Assembly (NCBI RefSeq): GCF_001650495.1
Contig: NZ_LWCS01000014.1
Coordinates: 62,001 to 126,000, forward strand
Length of the DNA: 64,000 nt
Direction of reading: 5' to 3'
Source: Mycolicibacterium iranicum
GTDB taxonomy: Bacteria; Actinomycetota; Actinomycetes; Mycobacteriales; Mycobacteriaceae
Position 1 is the stretch's first letter. The number at the start of each line of letters is the position of its first letter. This document shows, piece by piece, positions 45,246-54,495 of the stretch. The position numbers and the translations under genes are program-made. Below the pieces are notes generated by a model that had not been told where the DNA came from, ran no database searches, and was given only the letters and a program-made list of their open reading frames with translations.

Positions 45246-46810
45246 GGGGCTGGCAGCCTCCGCGCGTCGAGTGCGCCGAACAGCCCGTCTGCGCGGTTCC
45301 AGCCCTCCGCCAGTCGCCGCGCGTGTTCGTGGCGACCAGAGGCCACCGCCGCCGAGATCTCCCGTGTCGCGTGCGCGTGCAGGTGCGCCCGGTAGCGCGC
45401 ATAGTCGGCCGCCGACTCCTTGCTGACCATGAACGGCCAGTCGCTGGAGACGGTCAGCAGTGTTTCTCGCAGAATCTGGTCGGACACGAAATCCCTTGGT
45501 ACGGGCGAACTCAACGATGCGCCGTGCGCGAGAGCCTTGTCGACCGTGCTCAACGCCGTCTCGACGACCTCGTTGTTGAGCTGCACCAGGTCGGCGACCT
45601 TCTCACCCGACCACACCTGCCAGTCCTTACCCGAACCCCAAGAGCTGGGGGGCAATTCAACTGGTGAGCCGACGTAGCCCTCGCTGATCGCATCCGAGAG
45701 CGTGCCGACGCGGACCCCGGCGGCGGGCAGCGCCCGCAGCACCCGCTCCAGCCACAGCGGTCCCTCGTACCACCAGTGGCCGAACAGCTCGGTGTCGAAT
45801 GCTGCGACCACATGCGCGGGCCTGCCGATGCGCGCGCTCTCGGCGGACAACCTCTGGCGAACCGTCTCGACGAAATCGGCCACGTGGACGTCCACCGCAG
45901 CCTCGGCGCGCGTGTGGTCGTAGGGCGCCTTGTCGTCCGAGGGCACATTGCGGCCGGTCACCCGCGCGGGTTTGAGGCCGGTGGCGTGGTCGTAGGTGTG
46001 GAAGTCACGGTAGGCGGCGTGGCCGGGATAGCCGGACCTCGGAGACCACACGCGGTAGCTGACCTGCAGGTCGCGGCCGAACGCCACGACGTCGGTATCG
46101 GCGACCGGCCGTCCCAGCGCCGTATCGCCCCGAAGTGTGGGGCCGTCCACCATGAAATGACTCACCCCGGCGGCGGCGTAGCCGGCTTCCATCCCCGGCG
46201 CGTACGCGCACTCGGGCGCCCAGATTCCGGTGGGGGTGTGGGCGAACCGCGCTCCGGCGTCGGCGAGACCCTCCCGCAACGCGAAGTCGCGCAGCCGCGG
46301 ATTCAGCAGCGGCTGGAACGGGTGGGCGAGCGGCCCGCCCAGCAACTCGATGACCTCGCCGTCGAGCAGCTCACGCACCAACGGACTCGCTCCGTGCCGC
46401 CACAGCGTGTCGAATTCGCCGAGCGCGCGTTCGGCCTCGGCGTACTCGCGGGACCCGAACTCGCGCAACGCATTCGGTTCCGATGCGAGTGATGCGCCCG
46501 ATCCGACGCGGGTCGACGCCGCCTCAAGGGCCCGCAGCTGCCAGTTCGCCAGCCAGTGATGCATGCCCTGGAGGCAGTACGGATCGTCCAGTTGCGCAGC
46601 CACAACGGGTGTGATGCCCAGGGTGATGAGATGCCTGCGGTTCTCGGCGGCCAGTGTGCGCAGTACCCGGACCAGCGGAAGATAGGAGGCAGACCAGGAC
46701 TGGTACAGCCACTCCTCGCCCACCGGCCATCGGCCGTGATGCGCAAGCCACGGCAGATGTGTGTGCAGGACGAGAGTGAACAGCCCGGGTACGGGCGGCG
46801 CTGCGCTCAC
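45242..46810 (-). CDS. GH57 1,4-alpha-glucan branching enzyme (Rv3031-like)
   Basis: The 522-residue glycoside hydrolase family 57 protein has VLHTHLPWLAHHGRWPVGEEWLY at the start, the nucleophile region GIWAPECAYAPGMEAGY and acid region AAFDTELFGHWWYEGPLWLERVL. In M. tuberculosis it acts with Rv3032 in methylglucose lipopolysaccharide synthesis. GTG 46810 overlaps the upstream methyltransferase stop by 4 nt, so three genes are translationally coupled. Confidence 0.92.
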   Translation of the reverse strand: MSAAPPVPGLFTLVLHTHLPWLAHHGRWPVGEEWLYQSWSASYLPLVRVLRTLAAENRRHLITLGITPVVAAQLDDPYCLQGMHHWLANWQLRALEAASTRVGSGASLASEPNALREFGSREYAEAERALGEFDTLWRHGASPLVRELLDGEVIELLGGPLAHPFQPLLNPRLRDFALREGLADAGARFAHTPTGIWAPECAYAPGMEAGYAAAGVSHFMVDGPTLRGDTALGRPVADTDVVAFGRDLQVSYRVWSPRSGYPGHAAYRDFHTYDHATGLKPARVTGRNVPSDDKAPYDHTRAEAAVDVHVADFVETVRQRLSAESARIGRPAHVVAAFDTELFGHWWYEGPLWLERVLRALPAAGVRVGTLSDAISEGYVGSPVELPPSSWGSGKDWQVWSGEKVADLVQLNNEVVETALSTVDKALAHGASLSSPVPRDFVSDQILRETLLTVSSDWPFMVSKESAADYARYRAHLHAHATREISAAVASGRHEHARRLAEGWNRADGLFGALDARRLPAP

Positions 46811-47592
46811 GCGCGTACCGCGATCGCGACCAGGTCGAGACTGTCGTCGATGTTCCGCTCAGATGACGGTGTCAGATCGAAATCGTGGACGGTGACTGCT
46901 TCGACATCGGCGAGCAACTCCGCGGTCCACGGTGCGTCGGCCAGCGCGCGAGCGATCTGCGCGTCGATGATCGAGCCACCGTGTCGGGTGTCCATCTCGG
47001 ACAGACGGGCGCCATGAAAGACGCCGTAAAACCCTTCGATGTCGAATCCGGCGGATTCGAGGAGTTCGGTCATCTCGGCGGCGTTGAGTTCGCGTGTGTG
47101 GAATGGATTGACGGGGGTGTCGCGGCCGGGCGAGAAGGTGATGCGGTTGGGTGTCGACATCAGCAGGACTCCGCCGGGGCGCAGTACCCGGGCGCATTCG
47201 GAGACGAACCGGCCCTGGTCCCACAGGTGCTCGATCACCTGGAAGTTGACGACGACATCGACGGAGCCGTCTGTGAGCGGCAAGTTCGCCAGGTTTCCCT
47301 GCCGCATGTCGACACGGGGGTACCTCGCGCGGACATGCGCCACCGCGGATTCGTCGTAGTCCAGGCCGATGACGCTGGAAGCGACGTCGGCAATCAGGTC
47401 GGCGCCGTAGCCCTCGCCGCAGCCGGCTTCGAGCACGTCGCGGTCGCGACAGCGCTCCAGTAGGCGGCGGTACACCACCTCGTGGCGGCGAAACCAGTAG
47501 TTCTCCTCGGCCAGGCCAGGCACGGTCCGCTCACCGGTCAACGCCATGGGGGCGTCATCCCCACGCGTGCCGTTGCTCACAGTTGCGCTCAT
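46807..47592 (-). CDS. SAM-dependent methyltransferase (Rv3030-like)
   Basis: The 261-residue class I methyltransferase has motif I VLEAGCGEGYGADLI, VIGLDYDESAVAHV and VNFQVIEHLWDQ, then VLRPGGVLLMSTPN. As first gene of the Rv3030-Rv3031-Rv3032-like operon it probably methylates glucose units of the polysaccharide. ATG 47592 is the likely start. The next gene upstream, etfB, diverges. Confidence 0.9.
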   Translation of the reverse strand: MSATVSNGTRGDDAPMALTGERTVPGLAEENYWFRRHEVVYRRLLERCRDRDVLEAGCGEGYGADLIADVASSVIGLDYDESAVAHVRARYPRVDMRQGNLANLPLTDGSVDVVVNFQVIEHLWDQGRFVSECARVLRPGGVLLMSTPNRITFSPGRDTPVNPFHTRELNAAEMTELLESAGFDIEGFYGVFHGARLSEMDTRHGGSIIDAQIARALADAPWTAELLADVEAVTVHDFDLTPSSERNIDDSLDLVAIAVRA

Positions 47593-47700
47593 TGCAAGGC
47601 AGGCTAACCCCTAACGGACAGATGACGAACTCTTCGCTTGCCACGGGCGCAACAGAACGCAAACTTCGACCAGCTATGGTGATTCTCAGATCCACCTGAA

Positions 47701-47716
47701 GTTACCCACGGGTAAC
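47701..47716. promoter_or_regulatory. Palindrome GTTACCC-AC-GGGTAAC upstream of etfBA
   Basis: A perfect 7-bp inverted repeat with a 2-bp centre overlaps a possible -10 (TAACAT 47713-47718) of the etfBA promoter. The symmetry suggests binding of a dimeric TetR- or GntR-type regulator, perhaps one of fatty-acid metabolism. Confidence 0.6.
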
Positions 47717-47788
47717 ATGGGGGTGATCACTTCGAACGTGGTATTGCAGGCCGGTTGGCGGCCTCATCGAGGAGGACGAACCAGAGTC

Positions 47789-48580
47789 ATGACGAACATC
47801 GTGGTCCTGATCAAACAGGTTCCTGACACGTGGTCCGAGCGCAAGCTGTCGGAGGGTGATTGGACCCTCGACCGGGAGGCGGCGGACGCCGTGCTTGACG
47901 AGATCAACGAGCGCGCCGTCGAGGAGGCGCTGCTGATCAAGGAGAAGGAAGGCGGGGACAGCACCGTCACGGTCCTGACCGCCGGTCCCGAGCGCGCCAC
48001 CGAGGCCATCCGCAAGGCGCTGTCCATGGGGGCCGACAAGGCTGTTCACCTGGTCGACGAGGGCCTGCACGGCTCCGACATGGTGCAGACCGGCTGGGCC
48101 CTGGCCCGTGCGCTGGGCACCATCGAGGGCACCGAACTGGTCATTGCGGGCAACGAGGCCACTGACGGCACCGGCGGCGCCGTGCCGGCGATCATCGCCG
48201 AATACCTCGGCCTGCCGCAGCTGACCCACGTGCGCAAGCTGACTGTCGAGAACGGAAAGGTCACCGCCGAGCGTGAGACCGACGACGGCGTGTTCACCCT
48301 CGAAGCGAGCCTGCCCGCCGTGGTCAGCGTCAACGAGAAGATCAACGAGCCTCGCTTCCCGTCCTTCAAGGGCATCATGGCCGCCAAGAAGAAGGAAGTG
48401 ACAAAGCTGACGCTCGCCGAGATCGGCGTCGAGGCAGACGAGGTCGGCGTCGCCAACGCCGGCTCCAAGGTGCTGTCGTCGACGCCGAAGCCGCCCAAGA
48501 CCGCGGGCGAGAAGGTCACCGACGAGGGCGAGGGCGGCAAGAAGATCGCCGAGTACCTGGTCGGTCAGAAGATCATCTAG
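47789..48580 (+). CDS. etfB: Electron transfer flavoprotein beta subunit
   Basis: The 263-residue protein begins MTNIVVLIKQVPDTWSERKL and carries the AMP-binding ETF beta core (L-D-E-I-N-E-R-A-V-E-E-A-L, A-G-N-E-A-T-D-G-T-G-G-A-V-P-A). It carries electrons from acyl-CoA dehydrogenases to the quinone pool with EtfA. It equals M. tuberculosis FixA (Rv3029c). The frame is open to 47717, but ATG 47789 fits the family; GGAGGA lies upstream. A palindrome precedes the promoter. Confidence 0.96.
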   Translation: MTNIVVLIKQVPDTWSERKLSEGDWTLDREAADAVLDEINERAVEEALLIKEKEGGDSTVTVLTAGPERATEAIRKALSMGADKAVHLVDEGLHGSDMVQTGWALARALGTIEGTELVIAGNEATDGTGGAVPAIIAEYLGLPQLTHVRKLTVENGKVTAERETDDGVFTLEASLPAVVSVNEKINEPRFPSFKGIMAAKKKEVTKLTLAEIGVEADEVGVANAGSKVLSSTPKPPKTAGEKVTDEGEGGKKIAEYLVGQKII

Positions 48581-48621
48581 CAGACCATCCTTTCGGACCT
48601 GAGAAACGAGAGAAACTCCCC

Positions 48622-49578
48622 ATGGCTGAAGTACTTGTGCTCGTCGAGCACGCCGACGGCGCGTTGAAGAAAGTCACCGCCGAACTGATCACCGCCGCCC
48701 GCGCACTGGGCGAGCCCGCCGCCGTCGTCGTCGGCAAGCCCGGCACCGCCGAGGCACTTGTCGACGGGCTGAAGTCCGCCGGCGCCGCCAAGATCTACGT
48801 CGCCGAGTCTGACGACGCAGAGAACTACCTGATCACCCCGTTCGTGGACGTGCTGGCCTCGCTGGCCGAATCGGCGACCCCGGCAGGCGTCCTGCTCGCC
48901 GCCAGCGCCGACGGCAAAGAGATCGCAGGACGCCTGGCCGCCCGCATCGGATCCGGCATCCTGAGCGACGTCGTGGAGGTCAAGGAGGGCGGTAAGGGCA
49001 TTCACTCGATCTTCGGTGGCGCCTACACCGTCGAAGCCGAGGCTGTCGGCGACACCCCGGTCATCACCGTTCGTCCCGGCTCGATCGAGGCAGAGCCCGC
49101 CGACGGCGCCGGCGAGGTCGTCAACGTCGAGGTGCCCGCCGCCGCCGAGAACGCCACGAAGATCACCTCCCGTCAGCCCGCCGTGGCGGGCGACCGTCCG
49201 GAGCTGACCGAGGCGACCGTCGTGGTCTCCGGTGGCCGCGGCGTCGGTAGCGAGGAAAACTTCAAGATCGTCGAAGATCTTGCGGACTCGCTCGGTGGCG
49301 CCGTCGGCGCTTCACGCGCCGCCGTCGACTCCGGCTACTACCCGGGTCAGTTCCAGGTGGGCCAGACCGGTAAGACGGTGTCTCCGCAGCTCTACATCGC
49401 GCTGGGCATCTCCGGGGCCATCCAGCACCGGGCCGGTATGCAGACGTCCAAGACCATCATCGCGGTCAACAAGGACGAAGAGGCGCCCATCTTCGAGATC
49501 GCTGATCTCGGCATCGTCGGCGACCTCTTCAAGGTCACGCCGCAGCTGACCGACGCCGTCAAGGCGCGCAAGGGCTAA
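48622..49578 (+). CDS. etfA: Electron transfer flavoprotein alpha subunit
   Basis: The 318-residue FAD subunit shows the ETF alpha signature [39 protein letters not shown] and [29 protein letters not shown]. It equals M. tuberculosis FixB (Rv3028c). It follows etfB by 41 bp in one operon, and a terminator follows at 49603-49642. Confidence 0.97.
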   Translation: MAEVLVLVEHADGALKKVTAELITAARALGEPAAVVVGKPGTAEALVDGLKSAGAAKIYVAESDDAENYLITPFVDVLASLAESATPAGVLLAASADGKEIAGRLAARIGSGILSDVVEVKEGGKGIHSIFGGAYTVEAEAVGDTPVITVRPGSIEAEPADGAGEVVNVEVPAAAENATKITSRQPAVAGDRPELTEATVVVSGGRGVGSEENFKIVEDLADSLGGAVGASRAAVDSGYYPGQFQVGQTGKTVSPQLYIALGISGAIQHRAGMQTSKTIIAVNKDEEAPIFEIADLGIVGDLFKVTPQLTDAVKARKG

Positions 49579-49602
49579 AACCTGCAGCTCAACCGTTGAC
49601 AG

Positions 49603-49642
49603 TGGCCCCTATCCCCAGCCGGGATGGGGGCCATTGTTGTTG
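49603..49642 (+). terminator. Intrinsic terminator after etfA
   Basis: A 13-bp stem (arms 49603-49615 and 49621-49633, one G-U position) with a 5-nt loop is followed by TTGTTGTTG. Confidence 0.85.
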
Positions 49643-49763
49643 AGTGCCCGTCGGGCAGGCTCGCATCGGTTTCGATCTTGACGAACCCAACCGTCACTTA
49701 GCGCTCACGAACACGTCACGTATCGATTGCCATTGCGCCGGACGCCTGCGCGACCGTGCAGGC

Positions 49764-50627
49764 ATGAGCACTGCCTCTGTACTCATCCCAAGCGACACAA
49801 CTGTCCCATCGGACGATTCGACGCGACACCCCCGTTACGCGTTGCTGCTGTGCACCGACGCCGATTCCATCGAAGCTGCCCAGCGCCTCCGCCATGACGT
49901 GTTCACCTCCGAGCCCGGCTTCGCGCTGAAGGACAGCAGCCAGTCCGGAAGTAACACCGCCGGCTTGGACGCCGATCGGTTCGACGAGTACTGCGACCAT
50001 CTCCTGGTACGCGACGACGACACCGGTGAGCTCGTCGGCTGCTACCGCATGCTTCCGCCGCCGGGAGCCATCGCCGCCGGCGGGCTCTACACCGCCACCG
50101 AGTTCGACGTGACCGCGCTGGATTCACTCCGTCCGTCGCTCGTCGAGATGGGTCGTGCGGTCGTGCGTCACGATCACCGCAACGGAGCCGTCGTGCTGCT
50201 GATGTGGGCCGGCATCCTCGCCTACCTGGATCGCAGCGGATACGACTACGTCACCGGCTGCGTCTCGGTCCCCGTCGAGGACCCGCAGGGTCTGAACGCG
50301 CCGGGCAGCCAACTGCGCGGCGTCCGCGACTTCGTCATGCGCCGCAACGCGGCCCCCGCCCAGTACACCGTCTATCCCTATCGACCTGTGGTCGTCGACG
50401 GTCACGGTCTCGACCACATCGACCCGCCCGACCGGGTCACGGTGCCCCCGTTGATGCGTGGTTACCTGCGGCTCGGCGCGCAGATCTGTGGCGAACCCGC
50501 CCACGACCCGGACTTCGGGGTCGGGGACTTTCCGGCGCTGCTCGATAAGCGCCGCGCCGACGTCCGGTACCTGAAACGGCTGCGCTCGGTGGGTGCCGCG
50601 GCGGATGCGGTCGGATCGCCGTCATGA
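49764..50627 (+). CDS. GNAT/OlsB-like N-acyltransferase (Rv3027c-like)
   Basis: The 287-residue protein resembles the OlsB/hemolysin-type acyltransferases: ALLLCTDADSIEAAQRLRHDVF, FDEYCDHLLVRDDDTGELVGCYRML, and S-L-V-E-M-G-R-A-V-V-R followed by V-L-L-M-W-A-G-I. OlsB acylates ornithine with a 3-hydroxy fatty acid. It overlaps by 4 nt with a PlsC-like gene, the same pair (OlsB-OlsA) that makes ornithine lipids elsewhere. ATG 49764 is the start. Confidence 0.85.
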   Translation: MSTASVLIPSDTTVPSDDSTRHPRYALLLCTDADSIEAAQRLRHDVFTSEPGFALKDSSQSGSNTAGLDADRFDEYCDHLLVRDDDTGELVGCYRMLPPPGAIAAGGLYTATEFDVTALDSLRPSLVEMGRAVVRHDHRNGAVVLLMWAGILAYLDRSGYDYVTGCVSVPVEDPQGLNAPGSQLRGVRDFVMRRNAAPAQYTVYPYRPVVVDGHGLDHIDPPDRVTVPPLMRGYLRLGAQICGEPAHDPDFGVGDFPALLDKRRADVRYLKRLRSVGAAADAVGSPS

Positions 50628-51481
50628 CGATCACCGACGAGCACGCCTGGTTGCAGCGTGCGACCTGCGGCGCCGGGTGCGTCCACGCCGGCGCCGACGG
50701 CCCCGGCCGCCGGTGGGTGATTGCGCTGCGTACCTCGCTGCGAGTGTGTGCCGCGGTGACGCTCTTCGCCGGGGTGTGGCTGCTGGCCATCCCGATGCCG
50801 GGCCGGTCACACCTGCAGCGCGGCTACTGCCGCCTGATGTTGCGTGCCCTCGGCGTGCGGATGGCGGTCTCCGGGGGACCGATCCGCAACCTGCGCGGCG
50901 TGCTCGTCGTCAGTGGGCACGTGTCCTGGTTGGACGTCTTCGCCATCGGGACCGTGCTGCCGGGCTCGTTCGTCGCCCGCGCCGACCTCACCGACTGGCC
51001 GGCCCTGGGCCCGATCGTAAAGATCATGAAGGTCATCCCGATCGACCGAGCGCGTCTGCGCAGGCTGCCCATTGTGGTGGCCGCCGTCGCCGATCGGCTG
51101 CGGTCCGGTCACACCGTGGTGGCATTTCCGGAAGGCACCACGTGGTGCGGTCTCGGGTACGGACGGTTCCGGCCCGCCATGTTCCAGGCCGCCGTCGACG
51201 CCGGACGGCCCGTCCAGCCGCTGCGGCTGACGTACCGGCACAAGGACGGGCGACCGTCGACCGTGCCGGCATTCGTCGGCGACGACACGCTGCTGACCTC
51301 CATCAAGCGGGTCATCACCGCCCGGCGCACCGTCTGCCACATCCACGTGGAATCGCTGCAACTGCCCGGCGACGACCGCCGCGAGCTGGCCTCACGGTGT
51401 GAGGCCGCCGTGCGCGGCGCCCAGCGATCGGCGCAGGTGACGAATTCAGGTTGCGGCGAGGGTCACGCGCTGGTCGCCTGA
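50624..51481 (+). CDS. PlsC-like lysophospholipid/lyso-lipid acyltransferase (Rv3026c-like)
   Basis: The 285-residue membrane-associated acyltransferase has the HX4D motif in [13 protein letters not shown] and [24 protein letters not shown] as the second substrate motif. An N-terminal hydrophobic stretch follows a Cys-rich start. It is co-translated with the upstream GNAT gene (ATGA). It probably adds the second acyl chain to a lyso-ornithine lipid or glycerolipid. Confidence 0.87.
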   Translation: MTITDEHAWLQRATCGAGCVHAGADGPGRRWVIALRTSLRVCAAVTLFAGVWLLAIPMPGRSHLQRGYCRLMLRALGVRMAVSGGPIRNLRGVLVVSGHVSWLDVFAIGTVLPGSFVARADLTDWPALGPIVKIMKVIPIDRARLRRLPIVVAAVADRLRSGHTVVAFPEGTTWCGLGYGRFRPAMFQAAVDAGRPVQPLRLTYRHKDGRPSTVPAFVGDDTLLTSIKRVITARRTVCHIHVESLQLPGDDRRELASRCEAAVRGAQRSAQVTNSGCGEGHALVA

Positions 51482-51527
51482 GTGCGATAGGGAAAGCCGC
51501 AGCCCCGACGGCTATCCTGGAACGGCT

Positions 51528-52733
51528 ATGTCTGCGTCCGTGCCCGCTCCCAGGCCGGTCTACCTCGACCACGCCGCCACCACCCCGATGCGCCCCGCTG
51601 CCATCGAGGCGATGGCAGCCGCCATGGCAACGGTGGGAAATGCGTCCTCGCTGCATGGGTCGGGCCGGCTGGCTCGCCGTCGGCTCGAGGAATCGCGGGA
51701 GACGCTGGCCCATCTGCTGGGTGCGCGCCCGTCGGAGGTGATCTTCACCGCGGGTGGCACCGAGAGCGACAATCTGGCCGTCAAGGGAATCTATTGGGCC
51801 CGTCGCGGCACCGATCCGCGGCTGCGCCGAATTGTGACCACGCCGGTCGAGCATCACGCGGTCCTCGACGCCGTCCAGTGGCTCGTCGATCACGAAGGCG
51901 CCGAGGTGACGTGGCTGCCGGTCGATGAATACGGCGCCGTCAGCGCCGCCGACCTGCGCGCCGCGCTCGTCGACCCGTCAGACGTCGCGCTGATCTCGGT
52001 GATGTGGGCGAACAACGAAGTCGGAACGATCATGCCGATCGCCGAACTCGCGGCGGTCGCAGCCGAATTCGGTATCCCGATGCACAGCGACGCCGTTCAG
52101 GCGATCGGTCAACTTCCCGTCGACTTCGCCGCGAGCGAGCTGTCGGCGATGAGCATCGCCGCGCATAAGTTCGGCGGCCCCACGGGCGTGGGCGCGTTGC
52201 TGCTACGCCGCGACACAGCGTGTGTACCCCAGCTGCACGGCGGCGGCCAGGAGCGTGACGTGCGGTCGGGCACACAGGATGTCGCAGGCGCGGTCGGAAT
52301 GGCTGCCGCAGCCGGAGCCGCGGTGGAAACTATGGACGCCGGCGCCGCCCGCGTGCGTGAACTCCGGGACAGGCTCATCGACGGTGTGCTCGGCGCAATC
52401 GACGACGTCGAGGTCAACGGCGCCGCCGGTGCGGACCGGCTACCCGGCAACGCGCACTTCACCTTCCGCGGATGCGAGGGCGACTCGCTGCTGATGCTGT
52501 TGGACGCCAAAGAAATCGAATGCTCGACCGGTTCTGCGTGCACCGCCGGCGTTGCGCAACCCTCGCACGTGCTGACGGCGATGGGCGCCGACCCGGCAAC
52601 CGCGCGCGGCTCCCTGCGGATGTCGCTGGGGCACACCAGCACCGATGCCGATGTCGAGGCGGTCCTTGAGGTGCTGCCCGCGGCTGTGGAGCGGGCCCGG
52701 CAAGCGGCACTGGCCAGTTCGGGACGGCACTGA
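51528..52733 (+). CDS. iscS: Cysteine desulfurase
   Basis: The 401-residue PLP enzyme has [39 protein letters not shown] (PLP Lys) and the mobile Cys loop [18 protein letters not shown]. It frees sulfur from cysteine for Fe-S clusters and tRNA thiolation. It equals M. tuberculosis IscS (Rv3025c) and is 2 bp from mnmA, so they share a transcript. ATG 51528 has TATCCT (51513-51518) nearby. Confidence 0.96.
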   Translation: MSASVPAPRPVYLDHAATTPMRPAAIEAMAAAMATVGNASSLHGSGRLARRRLEESRETLAHLLGARPSEVIFTAGGTESDNLAVKGIYWARRGTDPRLRRIVTTPVEHHAVLDAVQWLVDHEGAEVTWLPVDEYGAVSAADLRAALVDPSDVALISVMWANNEVGTIMPIAELAAVAAEFGIPMHSDAVQAIGQLPVDFAASELSAMSIAAHKFGGPTGVGALLLRRDTACVPQLHGGGQERDVRSGTQDVAGAVGMAAAAGAAVETMDAGAARVRELRDRLIDGVLGAIDDVEVNGAAGADRLPGNAHFTFRGCEGDSLLMLLDAKEIECSTGSACTAGVAQPSHVLTAMGADPATARGSLRMSLGHTSTDADVEAVLEVLPAAVERARQAALASSGRH

Positions 52734-52735
52734 TC

Positions 52736-53809
52736 ATGCGGGTATTGGTCGCGATGAGCGGCGGCGTCGACTCCTCGGTGGCCGCCGCCAGGATGGTCGA
52801 CGCCGGACACGACGTCGTGGGTGTGCACCTGGCGCTGTCGTCGGCGCCGGGCACCCTGCGCACGGGATCGCGCGGTTGCTGCTCGAAAGAAGACGCCGGC
52901 GATGCGCGCCGGGTAGCTGATGTGCTCGACATCCCGTTCTATGTCTGGGATTTCGCCGACCGGTTCAAAGAGGACGTCATCGACGACTTCGTGGAGTCGT
53001 ACGCCCGCGGCGAGACCCCGAATCCCTGCGTGCGCTGCAATGAGCGAATCAAGTTCTCCGCACTGTCCGCTCGTGCGCTCGCGCTCGGCTTCGACGCGTT
53101 GGCCACCGGCCATTACGCCCGGTTGTCCGAGGGCCGTCTGCGCCGAGCCGTCGACGCGGACAAAGACCAGTCGTACGTGCTTGCGGTCCTGACTGCCGAG
53201 CAGCTGCGCCACGCCGTGTTCCCGATCGGGGACACGCCGAAGCCCCAGATCCGCGAGGAGGCCGCACAGCGCGGACTTGCCGTGGCCGACAAAGCCGACA
53301 GCCACGACATCTGCTTCATCCCGTCCGGCGACACCAAGGCCTTCCTCGGCGCCCGAATCGGCGTGCGCCGAGGCAACGTCGTCGACGCTGCCGGCACCGT
53401 GCTCGCCGAACACGACGGAGTGCACGGCTTCACAATCGGCCAGCGCAAGGGTCTCGGCATTCCCGGCCCGGGCCCCGACGGCGGCCCGAGGTATGTGACA
53501 GGTATCGACGCTCAGACAGGCACCGTCCACGTCGGTGACCGCACCGACCTCGAAGTGAGCGGTCTGCTCGGTGATGCACCGGTGTTCACTTCCGGCATGG
53601 CGCCGACGGGCCCGGTGGAATGTGTGGTGCAGGTCCGCGCTCACGGCGGAATCACCGATGCCGTCGCCGAACTGCACGCCGACACGCTCGCGGTCACGTT
53701 GCGCAGCCCGCTACGAGGTGTCGCCCCCGGCCAGACGCTGGTGCTCTACCGTCCCGATCCAGACGGCGACGAAGTGCTGGGCAGCGCCACCATCCGCGCC
53801 GCCAGCTGA
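52736..53809 (+). CDS. mnmA: tRNA-specific 2-thiouridylase
   Basis: The 357-residue enzyme starts [20 protein letters not shown] (PP-loop SGGVDS). Catalytic Cys residues lie in [12 protein letters not shown] and [11 protein letters not shown]. It puts sulfur at U34 of tRNA for Glu, Gln and Lys, using sulfur from IscS, which is encoded next door. It equals M. tuberculosis TrmU (Rv3024c). Confidence 0.96.
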   Translation: MRVLVAMSGGVDSSVAAARMVDAGHDVVGVHLALSSAPGTLRTGSRGCCSKEDAGDARRVADVLDIPFYVWDFADRFKEDVIDDFVESYARGETPNPCVRCNERIKFSALSARALALGFDALATGHYARLSEGRLRRAVDADKDQSYVLAVLTAEQLRHAVFPIGDTPKPQIREEAAQRGLAVADKADSHDICFIPSGDTKAFLGARIGVRRGNVVDAAGTVLAEHDGVHGFTIGQRKGLGIPGPGPDGGPRYVTGIDAQTGTVHVGDRTDLEVSGLLGDAPVFTSGMAPTGPVECVVQVRAHGGITDAVAELHADTLAVTLRSPLRGVAPGQTLVLYRPDPDGDEVLGSATIRAAS

Positions 53810-53812
53810 CCG

Positions 53813-54460
53813 TCAACCGGGCACGTTCGCCAAGATGTTCGTCATCACGATGTCGGGCACCGAGTCCGGGAACGCGCAGAATGTGACCTCCACAAGCACC
53901 GCGGATTTCACCCGGTAGTCGCGACCACAGTTGCCGGGACGGGTGTGAACAGAATTCTCCGACGCCGTCACCTCGCCCACCATCGCCGTTCCCGAGTCGG
54001 TGGCATCACATTCCGCTACCTGCTCGACCATCGCCTCGAAAGCTCGCTGGGCCGTCGCAGCGTCGCGGTATCCCGCGGCCGCCTGCGAGATGAGGCCGCC
54101 GTCGGGCGGGTTCTGGTAGGTGGTCTTGTGGAACTCCTCGACCTCCGCGCCGAACACCTGCGTCTCGGCGTACACCCAATCGCATTCGGGAGCAATGCCA
54201 TTGGCCAGGTACTCAGGAATGTCGATGTCCACCGGGAACTTGCTCTCCGTTCCCGGGATCGCGGTCAGGTCGGGGCCCGTGCCCGTGACGGCCTGCATCT
54301 GTGCGCGGTCGAGTAGCACGCTGTCGACGTCGATGGGTGAGCGTGAGTTCTCGTCGATGGCCGGCGGGGGCCGAACGGCCGATCCGGCCACGGTTTGACT
54401 ACAGCCAGCCCCGACGATCGCCGCGGCGCACATCAACGCCGTGGATATGCGGCCCGTCAT
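53813..54460 (-). CDS. Lipoprotein with PknH-like sensor domain (LpqA-like)
   Basis: The 215-residue lipoprotein has lipobox IVGAGC and an extracellular domain like that of PknH: S-V-L-L-D-R-A-Q-M-Q-A-V-T-G-T, then C-D-W-V-Y-A-E-T-Q-V-F-G and paired Cys near the end. It is convergent with mnmA (3 bp gap). Its start is supported by a minus-strand TAGAGT (54467-54472) 6 nt upstream, a leaderless layout. Position between mnmA and the MetE-like gene matches Rv3016 (lpqA). Confidence 0.82.
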   Translation of the reverse strand: MTGRISTALMCAAAIVGAGCSQTVAGSAVRPPPAIDENSRSPIDVDSVLLDRAQMQAVTGTGPDLTAIPGTESKFPVDIDIPEYLANGIAPECDWVYAETQVFGAEVEEFHKTTYQNPPDGGLISQAAAGYRDAATAQRAFEAMVEQVAECDATDSGTAMVGEVTASENSVHTRPGNCGRDYRVKSAVLVEVTFCAFPDSVPDIVMTNILANVPG

Positions 54461-54466
54461 ACCAGG

Positions 54467-54488
54467 ACTCTAGTGCGTCGAATATCGT
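54467..54488. promoter_or_regulatory. Divergent leaderless promoters (lpqA-like and metE-like)
   Basis: Minus-strand TAGAGT (54467-54472) is 6 nt from ATG 54460, and plus-strand TATCGT (54483-54488) is 7 nt from GTG 54496. Only 10 bp separate the two hexamers. Confidence 0.5.
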
Positions 54489-54495
54489 CGGGCGA

